Shown one piece after another: positions 8,607-16,344 of a stretch of DNA of 64,000 bases. A program made the translations under genes and the position numbers. Position 1 is the first letter of the stretch, and every line of letters starts with the position of its first letter. This stretch comes from CALINF01 sp039980455 (GTDB lineage Bacteria; Pseudomonadota; Gammaproteobacteria; Pseudomonadales; Halieaceae), in NCBI GenBank assembly GCA_039980455.1, contig JBDXCG010000003.1:496001-560000 (forward strand), given 5' to 3'. The notes under the pieces were generated by a model, which worked only from the letters and a program-made list of their open reading frames with translations, searched no databases and was not told where the DNA came from.

Positions 8607-10012
8607 AGTGGTCTCATAAAGCGTGATTCGGAGGCAGCACGCAACGAAGGTACGTCTTGAGCGATGGCCTCAAACTGTAGCGCAGTGCTGGGCTTGTCCA
8701 GATGTTCCGGAGAAATTCTTACTCGTAGGTTTATCGTCCGTACTTCGCCACCTTCGAGTGAGTAGGTGGTATCGCCAACGATTGCGGCTCCTTCTATACC
8801 ATCAATTTGGATCAGATAGTCATGCGGGTGCTTGTCCATATTCAGAAGATGTAGTTCGTAGAGGTTCTCGATATCACCATTGTCTGTAGTTAGGTAGAGC
8901 TGATTACGGTCGCGAATAATGGTCAACTCTACCGGAATGCGCGAAGCTACCGTGTAGCTAAATATACCTACCATGATTGCCAGAACCACGGTATATCCTA
9001 TGATTCTGGGTCGGAGCCAATGAGTGGTGCCACCTTGTAACTGGTGCTCGCTTGTGTAGCCGATCAGCCCTCGCGGATATTGCATTTTATCCATTACCGA
9101 ATTGCATGCATCGATACACAACGCACAGCCAATGCACTCGTATTGCAGTCCGTCGCGAATGTCGATGCCAGTCGGACAAACCTGCACACAAAGCTCACAG
9201 CTAATACAGTCTCCCAGTCCTTGGGCCTTGTAGTCCGCGCTACGTTTGCGCGAACCTCGCTGTTCCCCCCTACGTTCATCATAGGAAACGATGAGCGTGT
9301 CTTGGTCGAACATAACAGACTGAAAGCGAGCATAGGGGCACATGTATTTGCAGACTTGTTCGCGCATCCACCCGGCGTTGATATACGTGGCGAGAGTAAA
9401 AAATAGGGTCCATGCAGCCTGCCACATTCCTGTAGACAGCGTGCTCAACTCCAACGTGAGGCTGCGAATCGGATAGAAATAGCCGACGAACGTCATGCCC
9501 GTCGCGAATGCCACGAATAGCCAGGAACCATGCTTTGCCAGTTTGCGCGTCGTTTTTTCTACCGACCACGGCATCTTGTCAATTTTGATACGTTGGTTAC
9601 GACTCCCCTCAGTTTTCTGTTCCAGCCACATAAAAATACTGGTCCAGACTGTTTGAGGACAGGTATAGCCGCACCAGATACGCCCGGCGAATACCGTAAC
9701 GGCAAATAGACCAAACGCAGAAATGATCAGTAAAAATGCGAGCAGTGGGAAATCTTGCGGCCAGAAGGTCAGGCCCAGAATATGAAATTTGCGCGCGGGT
9801 AAATCAAACAAGATAGCCTGCCGACCATCCCAACTCATCCACGGTAGCAGGAAGTATCCAAGGAGTAGTGGCCAACCGGTAAACAGGCGCAGTCGCTGGT
9901 AGAAGCCCTCGATCTTACGCGTATAGATTTTCTCCCGACGCTGATAGAGATCAACTTCACCAACTTCGGCTGGTGCCACTTCCTGGATATCGATGAGCTC
10001 TGGGTCGGACAT
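8603..10012 (-). CDS. ccoG: cbb3 oxidase accessory protein CcoG (FixG/RdxA)
   Basis: 469 residues with several membrane helices. A CGYTCPQTVW motif lies in the membrane part, and a cytoplasmic double 4Fe-4S ferredoxin domain is visible (CISCELCVQVCP and CIGCALCIDACN). A C-terminal Ig-like FixG domain follows. CcoG is a cupric reductase that supplies Cu(I) to the assembly route. The stop overlaps the ccoH start by 4 bp. It follows ccoP after a 62-bp gap that holds a GC-rich hairpin. Confidence 0.95.
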   Translation of the reverse strand: MSDPELIDIQEVAPAEVGEVDLYQRREKIYTRKIEGFYQRLRLFTGWPLLLGYFLLPWMSWDGRQAILFDLPARKFHILGLTFWPQDFPLLAFLLIISAFGLFAVTVFAGRIWCGYTCPQTVWTSIFMWLEQKTEGSRNQRIKIDKMPWSVEKTTRKLAKHGSWLFVAFATGMTFVGYFYPIRSLTLELSTLSTGMWQAAWTLFFTLATYINAGWMREQVCKYMCPYARFQSVMFDQDTLIVSYDERRGEQRGSRKRSADYKAQGLGDCISCELCVQVCPTGIDIRDGLQYECIGCALCIDACNSVMDKMQYPRGLIGYTSEHQLQGGTTHWLRPRIIGYTVVLAIMVGIFSYTVASRIPVELTIIRDRNQLYLTTDNGDIENLYELHLLNMDKHPHDYLIQIDGIEGAAIVGDTTYSLEGGEVRTINLRVRISPEHLDKPSTALQFEAIAQDVPSLRAASESRFMRPL

Positions 10013-10034
10013 ACCGCATACCGAAGAGTTGGTG

Positions 10035-10055
10035 GCCGGGCCCGAGGAGCCCGGC
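10035..10055 (-). promoter_or_regulatory. Intercistronic GC hairpin between ccoP and ccoG
   Basis: A perfect 7-bp all-GC stem (GCCGGGC at 10035-10041, GCCCGGC at 10049-10055) with a 7-nt loop sits between ccoP and ccoG. No T tract follows on the minus strand, so it is unlikely to be a strong intrinsic terminator. It could stabilise the ccoNOQP part of the message or mark a processing point so structural subunits are made in excess of assembly factors; that is inference. Confidence 0.5.
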
Positions 10056-10074
10056 GCAATAGGGTGCTATTGGA

Positions 10075-10953
10075 CTATTTATTCAGTCCATAGACGTAGG
10101 CAGTGAGGATATGGATCTTGTCTTCACTAAGGGTGTCGGCAAATGCTGGCATTACACCATTGCGTCCAGCGCGCAGTGAATGAGCGATTTGCTCTGGCGT
10201 GCCACCATACAACCAGATGCCGTTGGTGAGATTGGGAGATCCAAGCAATGGATTGCCAGTCCCGTCCGCTCCGTGGCAGGCAGCACAGTAGGTGGCAAAG
10301 TGCTTTTCACCCTCACTTGCTTGTACGCTATCTGCAGTGCGCCCATTCAATGCTAGAAGATACTGGGTAACCTCTGAAATACCTTTATCACCAAGAATAC
10401 TGTCCCAGGCGGGCATTGCAGCCTGACGACCGTTAACCAAAGTCGCCTTGATGACGTCGGGCGTACCCCCATAAATCCAGTCGTTGTCGGTCAAGTTCGG
10501 AAAACCGTAGCTACCGCGACCATCACCACCGTGACATTGCGCGCAATTGTTGCCAAACATTCTGGCGCCCATCTTACGAACAGCGGGGTCATCAGCAATT
10601 TCTTCAACCGATAGCGCTAGATAGCGATCTCGCATGGCGCGATACTGCTCATCGGCCGCGGCCACCTCGCGATCATGCTGGTTGATCTGCGTCCATCCAA
10701 GCACGCCGGGAAAATTTCCCATCCCGGGATAGACAATCAAATAGCCGATCCCCCAGACTATTGTCAGGGCAAACATCCAGAACCACCAAGCGGGAAGAGG
10801 GTTGTCGAATTCCTCAATGCCATCATAGACGTGTCCCGTTGTGCGCTCTGTGTCACGCTGCTCGCGCTTTCGGTTCGCAACAAGCACCCACGTTGTCAGG
10901 ATCAGCGTTATTGTGGTCAGAACAATAACCCAGCCACTCCAGAAACTAGTCAT
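10075..10953 (-). CDS. ccoP: cbb3 oxidase subunit III, dihaem cytochrome c CcoP
   Basis: 292 residues. The N-terminal region has membrane segments (SGWVIVLTTITLILTTWVL and a second near residue 60) and the conserved YDGIEEFDNPLPAWW block that packs against CcoN. Two cytochrome c domains follow, with CAQCH and CAACH haem sites. It transfers electrons from CcoO or soluble cytochrome to CcoN. The ATG overlaps the end of ccoQ by 8 bp. Confidence 0.96.
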   Translation of the reverse strand: MTSFWSGWVIVLTTITLILTTWVLVANRKREQRDTERTTGHVYDGIEEFDNPLPAWWFWMFALTIVWGIGYLIVYPGMGNFPGVLGWTQINQHDREVAAADEQYRAMRDRYLALSVEEIADDPAVRKMGARMFGNNCAQCHGGDGRGSYGFPNLTDNDWIYGGTPDVIKATLVNGRQAAMPAWDSILGDKGISEVTQYLLALNGRTADSVQASEGEKHFATYCAACHGADGTGNPLLGSPNLTNGIWLYGGTPEQIAHSLRAGRNGVMPAFADTLSEDKIHILTAYVYGLNK

Positions 10954-11125
10954 TCTTTGACACCTCCTGCTGGGTGCGTTGGTTCATCGCTTCATCGGCA
11001 AAGGGCAGATTGGCCGCGTCATCGAAATACGGCTTTCGCTTTTTGCTGTAGGCCCAGAAGCACAATCCCAGAAAAGATAACAAGAGAAAAAGTGTGCTCA
11101 GACCTCTAAGATCATTGATATCCAT
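10946..11125 (-). CDS. ccoQ: cbb3 oxidase small subunit CcoQ
   Basis: A 59-residue frame between ccoO and ccoP. It encodes a short N-terminus (MDINDLRG), one membrane helix (LSTLFLLLSFLGLCFWAY), then a positive and acidic tail KKRKPYFDDAANLPFAD. The helix followed by Y-F-D-D-A-A-x-L-P-F is the CcoQ/FixQ signature. It stabilises the CcoP-CcoNO interaction. The ATG at 11125 follows the ccoO stop by 2 bp and the TAG at 10946-10948 lies inside ccoP, so position and sequence agree. Confidence 0.93.
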   Translation of the reverse strand: MDINDLRGLSTLFLLLSFLGLCFWAYSKKRKPYFDDAANLPFADEAMNQRTQQEVSKND

Positions 11126-11127
11126 GA

Positions 11128-11736
11128 TTAGCGTTTAGTCCTCAGCAAGGTGCCAAGCTGTTGCAGATAGGCAACCAGCGCATCGATTTCTTTCTTGCCC
11201 TCTACCGCTTGCGCTGCGCCGGCAATGTCTTCATCGGTGTAGGGCACGCCTACCATGCGTAACGCGGCTAGTTTGTCTGGTGTGCGACTGCTGTCCACTT
11301 CGTCATCAAATAGCCACGGAAACGCCGGCATATTCGATTCCGGCACGACATCCCTGGGGTTATATAGATGTGCTCTGTGCCAGTCATCGCTGTAACGCTG
11401 ACCGACGCGAGCGAGGTCTGGTCCCGTCCGCTTTGAGCCCCACAAGAAGGGATGGTCATAGACAAATTCACCGGCCACGGAGTAGTGACCGTAGCGCTCT
11501 GTCTCTGCACGCAATGGGCGTATCATCTGCGAGTGGCAAGTATTGCAGCCCTCTCGAATGTAGATATCACGACCCTCCAGTTCGAGCGCGGGCAGCGGTT
11601 TCAACCCTGCAACAGGTTCGTTTACCTGCTTGTCAAAAAAGAGCGGTACCAGTTCTACCAGCGTGCCGAAGCTGATGGCCACGATCACCAGTATGATCAT
11701 TAGGCCGACGTTTTTTTCTACTGTTTCATGCTTCAT
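11128..11736 (-). CDS. ccoO: cbb3 oxidase subunit II, monohaem cytochrome c CcoO
   Basis: 202 residues: an N-terminal membrane anchor (GLMIILVIVAISFGTLVELVP) and a periplasmic cytochrome c domain with REGCNTCHSQMIRP (CxxCH) followed by the family block GHYSVAGEFVYDHPFLWGSKRTGPDL. It lies 11 bp after ccoN. Full length for the family. Confidence 0.96.
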   Translation of the reverse strand: MKHETVEKNVGLMIILVIVAISFGTLVELVPLFFDKQVNEPVAGLKPLPALELEGRDIYIREGCNTCHSQMIRPLRAETERYGHYSVAGEFVYDHPFLWGSKRTGPDLARVGQRYSDDWHRAHLYNPRDVVPESNMPAFPWLFDDEVDSSRTPDKLAALRMVGVPYTDEDIAGAAQAVEGKKEIDALVAYLQQLGTLLRTKR

Positions 11737-11747
11737 TGAAACGCTCC

Positions 11748-13184
11748 TTAAGCAGCACTGGCAGCTGGGGTCTGTTCTACCGCAACATCTTTACGTGTTG
11801 TCATGTAGACGTTATAGGCCATGATTAACATGCCAGCGAAGAAGATCGCTCCACCCAATACGCGTACGACATAGCCGGGATAGCTAGCAGACACCGACTC
11901 AACGAAACTGTAAGTGAGCGTGCCGTCCTGGTTGTAGGCGCGCCACATCAACCCTTGCAGAATCCCGTTGACCCACATCGATGCGATGTACAGCACGGTG
12001 CCAATTGTCGACATCCAGAAATGCACATTGATCAGATCTGTGCTGTACATTTTTTGCTTGGCGAACAAGATTGGAATGAGGTGATAGATACAGCCTATCG
12101 AGATCATTGCCACCCATCCCAGAGCACCTGAATGTACGTGGCCGATCGTCCAGTCTGTGTAATGTGACAGCGAATTGACTGTCTTGATCGACATCATGGG
12201 GCCTTCGAAAGTCGACATACCGTAGAATGACAGGCTGACCACCAGGAAGCGCAGGATCGGGTCGGTACGTAGTTTGTGCCACGCCCCCGACAAGGTCATC
12301 ATCCCGTTAATCATGCCGCCCCAGCTAGGCGCCAAGAGAATGATACTCATCACCATGCCCAGGCTTTGAGCCCAGTCGGGTAACGCGGTGTAGTGCAAGT
12401 GGTGAGGGCCGGCCCAGATGTAAACAGCTACCAGTGCCCAGAAATGCACGATGCTAAGTCGGTAGGAGTACACCGGGCGACCAGCCTGCTTGGGCACAAA
12501 GTAGTACATCATGCCCAGAAAGCCGGCGGTGAGGAAAAACCCTACAGCGTTGTGGCCGTACCACCACTGCACCATTGCATCGACGGTACCAGCATAGATC
12601 GAGTAAGACTTTGTCATGCCCACAGGGATCGCCATGCTGTTGACGATATGCAGTACGGCCACAGCAATAATAAAGGCCCCGAAAAACCAGTTGGCCACGT
12701 AGATGTGATCAGCCTTTCGCTTCATTATGGTGCCAAAAAATACAATGGCGTAGGTTACCCAAACGACCGCAATCAAAATGTCGATAGGCCACTCGAGTTC
12801 AGCGTATTCCTTGGAGCTTGTGAGCCCCAGCGGCAGGGTTATAGCAGCTGCCACAATGACTAATTGCCAGCCCCAGAACGTAAATGCTGCTAGCTTGTCC
12901 GATAGAAGACGAACTTGGCAGGTGCGTTGTACCACGTAATAGGAGGTGGCAAAGAGCGCACAGCCGCCAAACGCAAATATCACAGCGTTGGTGTGGAGGG
13001 GGCGTAGGCGTCCAAAGCTGGTCCAGGGTAGGTCCAGGTTAAGTGCTGGCCACGCCAACTGAGCGGCGATAACAACACCGACCAACATGCCTACAATACC
13101 CCAGACCACCGTCATGATGGCAAACTGGCGTACCACCTTGTAATTGTAGGTGGGGTGTTCCAGGTCTGAATTAAGTTCGCTCAT
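11748..13184 (-). CDS. ccoN: cbb3 oxidase catalytic subunit I CcoN
   Basis: A 478-residue haem-copper oxidase of the C family with about twelve membrane helices. Recognisable sites are the low-spin haem ligand region near LRPLHTNAVIFAFGG, the WWYGHNAVGFFLTAGFLG block with a CuB His and the conserved active-site Tyr region, GPHHLHYTALP (CuB His pair), and WTIGHVHSGALGW (haem ligands). It reduces oxygen at very low concentrations. No FNR box is seen directly before it; the upstream Yip1-like gene and its FNR promoter are 67 bp away on the same strand, so ccoN is probably read from there. Confidence 0.96.
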   Translation of the reverse strand: MSELNSDLEHPTYNYKVVRQFAIMTVVWGIVGMLVGVVIAAQLAWPALNLDLPWTSFGRLRPLHTNAVIFAFGGCALFATSYYVVQRTCQVRLLSDKLAAFTFWGWQLVIVAAAITLPLGLTSSKEYAELEWPIDILIAVVWVTYAIVFFGTIMKRKADHIYVANWFFGAFIIAVAVLHIVNSMAIPVGMTKSYSIYAGTVDAMVQWWYGHNAVGFFLTAGFLGMMYYFVPKQAGRPVYSYRLSIVHFWALVAVYIWAGPHHLHYTALPDWAQSLGMVMSIILLAPSWGGMINGMMTLSGAWHKLRTDPILRFLVVSLSFYGMSTFEGPMMSIKTVNSLSHYTDWTIGHVHSGALGWVAMISIGCIYHLIPILFAKQKMYSTDLINVHFWMSTIGTVLYIASMWVNGILQGLMWRAYNQDGTLTYSFVESVSASYPGYVVRVLGGAIFFAGMLIMAYNVYMTTRKDVAVEQTPAASAA

Positions 13185-13251
13185 GATCTAGTTCCAATTC
13201 AGGCAGAATATTATTCAAAGGGTTGTAGTTGAGTGGGAAGTTTTAGCGCCG

Positions 13252-13854
13252 CTAGTCTGTGAACGCCGGCGCGGCACCAAAGTCCCACAGAAGCACTGAG
13301 CCCACCATCAGGCAGATCAGAATTACCATGGCAATAGCCATCACAGCGCTGGAAAACAAAAATCCGCGCTCTTCTGGTATCCCCATCACGATGGGAATAC
13401 CCAAGTACAACAGGTATACCGCCCAACTGGCGGCAGCCACGCCGATCAATAGGTCAAGCCATAGCAGCGGGTGGAATCCCACGAGTCCAGCGATGAAGAG
13501 GGGAGTTGCTGTCAGGCCTGCGATCACAATTCCCTTGGCGAACGTCGAGTTTGCACCGTAGGTATCGGCCATCCAATGTATGAAATAGCCAATTACCGCA
13601 ACGCACGCAATCATAGCGAGATAAAATAGAATGCTGATCTGGCGGGCGCTGGCGACGGTCAGTTTGATGGCATCTTCGCTGTCGCCTACGGTCCAACCGA
13701 CGCGACTGGTGCCGTAATACCACGCTACTGCAGGCAGTATGGCCAGTATGCAGGGGTACAGCACCAAGGTGTTCAGAGATTTTTCAGGTAATTCAGCGAC
13801 GGCACGCCACTGTTCATTGGGCTTTACCAGTAGACCAATTGTATGCTGGATCAT
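13252..13854 (-). CDS. Yip1 family membrane protein at the head of the cco run
   Basis: 200 residues with five or six predicted membrane segments. The N-terminal pattern MIQHTIGLLVKPNEQWRAVAE (P-x-x-x-W) is typical of the Yip1/YIPF family (DUF1282-like), and a central IHWMADTYGA precedes further helices. The family has no settled bacterial function. Here it is the first gene downstream of a perfect FNR box and lies 67 bp before ccoN on the same strand, so it probably heads the oxidase transcript. Whether it helps cbb3 biogenesis is unknown. Confidence 0.82.
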   Translation of the reverse strand: MIQHTIGLLVKPNEQWRAVAELPEKSLNTLVLYPCILAILPAVAWYYGTSRVGWTVGDSEDAIKLTVASARQISILFYLAMIACVAVIGYFIHWMADTYGANSTFAKGIVIAGLTATPLFIAGLVGFHPLLWLDLLIGVAAASWAVYLLYLGIPIVMGIPEERGFLFSSAVMAIAMVILICLMVGSVLLWDFGAAPAFTD

Positions 13855-13899
13855 CGTGCTCTATTCCCCCACAGAGACCGTTTTTTGCGGCACAGGCGC

Positions 13900-13905
13900 A
13901 TTCTA
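13900..13905 (-). promoter_or_regulatory. Candidate -10 of the FNR-dependent cco promoter
   Basis: On the minus strand this reads TAGAAT (5 of 6 to TATAAT). It lies 21 bp from the inner edge of the FNR box, so with a start near 13893 the box centre falls at about -40.5 to -41.5, the classic class II FNR geometry. No good -35 is present, as expected for an activator-dependent promoter. The leader to the Yip1-like ATG would be about 39 nt. Confidence 0.6.
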
Positions 13906-13926
13906 TGCGTCTTTCGTTTTATAGCT

Positions 13927-13940
13927 TTGATTCATATCAA
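13927..13940. promoter_or_regulatory. Perfect FNR/ANR box upstream of the cco run
   Basis: TTGATTCATATCAA is an exact match to the FNR consensus TTGAT-N4-ATCAA. It lies 73 bp upstream of the Yip1-like start and 27 bp beyond the end of the fnr gene. Box and -10 spacing point to activation of the minus-strand cco run under low oxygen by the Fnr homologue encoded next door. Confidence 0.85.
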
Positions 13941-13967
13941 GGTAGAGCCTGCCTAAGGTATAGCTGA

Positions 13968-14723
13968 CTAACCTATCTCCGCGACACCCCGCAAGCCCTC
14001 GATATCCAGGATTTCTATCTCCTTATTATCGACGTGCAGAACGTCCATTTTTTGCATGCGACTAAATACACGGCTGACGGTTTCTACCGTGAGCCCCAGA
14101 TAGTTGCCGATATCAACTCGAGACATTGGAAGGCGAAACTGAGTGGCACTCAACTTGCGTCTGGCGTTGCGAGTAGAAATGCTCAGTAGAAGCGCAGCGA
14201 CGCGTTCATCGGCTGAATTTTTGCTCAGTAACGTGATCAGCTGTTGGTCTGCCGTAATCTCGCGGCTCATCAACTGAAAGAAATGCCTTTGCAGGCTAGG
14301 CATCAATGTGCTGAGTCTTTCCAGCGAAGTGAATGGAATCTCACAGAGCGCTGAAGTCTCCAGCGCCTTGGCCGAGGAAGCATGTGTGTTATTGCTGATG
14401 CCGTCCATGCCGACAATTTCGCCCGGGAAGTAGAAGCCTGTCACTTGTTCGCGGCCATCGTCAGTAGTTTTATAGGCCTTGAGCGTACCGGATCTAACCG
14501 CAAATACCGATTGGAACTCATCCCCTTCCCGGTACAAATGGTTGGACTTCTGCAGAGGTTTACTGCGCTGGATAATATTATCGAGTTGCTCTATGTCCTC
14601 TGACTCTAGAGCAAGTGGTAGACAAAGGCTGTTTAGACGGCAGTTTCCGCACTTCACCTGGTAGTCGTGCGTGCATGCCGTCAGGCCAGGACTATCTCCG
14701 GTATTGATGATTGGAATACTCAT
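13968..14723 (-). CDS. fnr: FNR/ANR-type oxygen-sensing transcription regulator
   Basis: 251 residues of the Crp/Fnr family. The N-terminal cluster is C25-x2-C28-x5-C34 and a fourth cysteine is at 127 (SALCEIPF), the set that binds the oxygen-labile 4Fe-4S cluster. A cyclic-nucleotide-like beta-barrel is followed by a dimer helix and a helix-turn-helix with VETVSR; the E-x-x-S-R recognition pattern reads TTGAT half sites, matching the two boxes in this window. It sits 74 bp downstream of hemN on the same strand. Also named anr in pseudomonads. Confidence 0.95.
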   Translation of the reverse strand: MSIPIINTGDSPGLTACTHDYQVKCGNCRLNSLCLPLALESEDIEQLDNIIQRSKPLQKSNHLYREGDEFQSVFAVRSGTLKAYKTTDDGREQVTGFYFPGEIVGMDGISNNTHASSAKALETSALCEIPFTSLERLSTLMPSLQRHFFQLMSREITADQQLITLLSKNSADERVAALLLSISTRNARRKLSATQFRLPMSRVDIGNYLGLTVETVSRVFSRMQKMDVLHVDNKEIEILDIEGLRGVAEIG

Positions 14724-14797
14724 GCGCCGCGCCTTGCCCGAGGAATGATTTAGTATAGACGAAATGAAGCGCCTTCTGTAACCGTCCGATACGTGAT

Positions 14798-16231
14798 TTA
14801 GACGGTTTTGGAATAGCCAGAGTGTGGCCCCGACGCCGCCTGAGAAAGATAAGCATCAAACAACATGCAAATATTTCGCAAGAATGGTCTACCGTTGTCG
14901 GTCACAACAATACGGTTTGGATGAATCTCCACGATGCCATCGCGTTCCATCGGCAGCAGGTCGAGCAGCTGTTGGCTAAAAAGGCTATTGAAATCCACAC
15001 CAAACTGACTATTGCACTCAGCAGTATCGAGTTGTAGCTCGCAAATCAGGCTCATGATGATATGTTTGCGTAAGCGGTCATCCTGGTTCATGCGGCAGCC
15101 TCTTGCCAGAGGTAACTCGCCTGCATCCAGGCGCCGGTAGTACTCATCTAATTGCCGTTCGTTCTGCAGATAAAAATCCCCCAGCTGACTGATAGAAGAA
15201 ACGCCAAGACCCAGTAGATCGTCTGCCATGTGTAGCGAATAGCCTTGGAAGTTTCGTTGCAGTCGACCTTCGGCCTGCGCCATTGCCAGCTCATCTTGTG
15301 GCAACACAAAGTGATCCATTCCGATGTGCTGATAACCTGCTTCTTGCAGGGTGTCGCTGATGATCTGGTGGAGTAGCAACTTCTCATGCGGCTCCGGCAA
15401 CGTTAGGCGATCGATAGCTCGCTGGCTGCTGAAGCGCTCCGGCAGGTGGGCGTAGTTGTAGCACGCAATTCTGTCGGGCTTAAGTTGAATTACCTTACGC
15501 AATGTCTCAGCCATGGTGTGGCGATCTTGGTGCGGCAGACCGTAAATGAGATCAAAGCTAAGTGACCTAAAATCGTGTGCTCGGATACAGTCAACCAGCT
15601 TGGCTACGCTGGAAAGCGGTTGAATACGGTTGATCGATTTTTGTACCAGCGGGTCAAAATCTTGAATGCCCAGACTGATACGGTTAAATCCGATCCCTTT
15701 GAGTAGCGCGATCGTTGCGGTATCCACTGTGCGTGGATCCAGCTCAATGGAGTACTCACGATAACCTTTGTCCAGTAGGCGAAAGCGGCTGGCCAGCGTG
15801 TGCATCAGCTCTGTAATTTCGGCATTATCCAGGAATGTGGGTGTGCCTCCACCCCAATGCATCTGCGTAATTGGCCGGCGATTACCCACCAGTTTCGATT
15901 GAGTTTCGATCTCGCGAAACAACCGCTTGAGATACTCACGAGCAACACCTTTCTTGCGTGTAACAATCTTGTTGCAGGCACAGTAGTAACAAATGTCACG
16001 GCAAAACGGTATGTGTACGTACAGCGATAATGGGGCGCTCTGCTGGGAGCTCACCTGCTTTTGCCAATCGATGTAATGTTGAACCTTGAAGTCGTCGCGA
16101 AAGTGCGGGGCGGTAGGGTAGGAGGTATACCTTGGGCCCTGGCAGGCGTATTTTTTGGCCAGTGCCAACTGGTTTAGAGAGTGTTGGCTGGCTGCGGCTG
16201 CGTTAGGCGCTGTATTCACGGGATTGGGCAT
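14798..16231 (-). CDS. hemN: Oxygen-independent coproporphyrinogen III oxidase
   Basis: A 477-residue radical SAM enzyme. The cluster motif is C77-x3-C81-x2-C84 in PFCRDICYYCACNK, followed by the SAM-binding HWGGGTPTFL block, SIELDPRTVD, and GIQDFDPLVQKSINRIQ, all HemN hallmarks. The C-terminal HemN domain is complete. It decarboxylates coproporphyrinogen III without oxygen. An FNR-type box precedes it at a class II distance, and the fnr gene follows, so the pair forms an oxygen-regulated unit. The first ~20 residues (Pro/Asn/Ala-rich) are longer than usual; another in-frame start is possible. Confidence 0.96.
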   Translation of the reverse strand: MPNPVNTAPNAAAASQHSLNQLALAKKYACQGPRYTSYPTAPHFRDDFKVQHYIDWQKQVSSQQSAPLSLYVHIPFCRDICYYCACNKIVTRKKGVAREYLKRLFREIETQSKLVGNRRPITQMHWGGGTPTFLDNAEITELMHTLASRFRLLDKGYREYSIELDPRTVDTATIALLKGIGFNRISLGIQDFDPLVQKSINRIQPLSSVAKLVDCIRAHDFRSLSFDLIYGLPHQDRHTMAETLRKVIQLKPDRIACYNYAHLPERFSSQRAIDRLTLPEPHEKLLLHQIISDTLQEAGYQHIGMDHFVLPQDELAMAQAEGRLQRNFQGYSLHMADDLLGLGVSSISQLGDFYLQNERQLDEYYRRLDAGELPLARGCRMNQDDRLRKHIIMSLICELQLDTAECNSQFGVDFNSLFSQQLLDLLPMERDGIVEIHPNRIVVTDNGRPFLRNICMLFDAYLSQAASGPHSGYSKTV

Positions 16232-16290
16232 GGTCCGCAGAATGTCTGATTGAATGTGCGCCAGATTAGCAGGGTGTTCGTTCGGGGGTG

Positions 16291-16304
16291 TTGATGCAGG
16301 TCAA
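16291..16304. promoter_or_regulatory. FNR/ANR box upstream of hemN
   Basis: TTGATGCAGGTCAA matches the FNR consensus at 9 of 10 positions (GTCAA for ATCAA, common in pseudomonad ANR sites). With its centre at 16297.5, a start near 16256 would put it at -41.5; a weak -10 (TAATCT on the minus strand, 16263-16268) is exactly where expected. The hemN ATG is at 16231. Confidence 0.75.
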
Positions 16305-16344
16305 CTAGGGTTCGAGACAGGGTGGTGTGTAGACCGCTGCTAGC

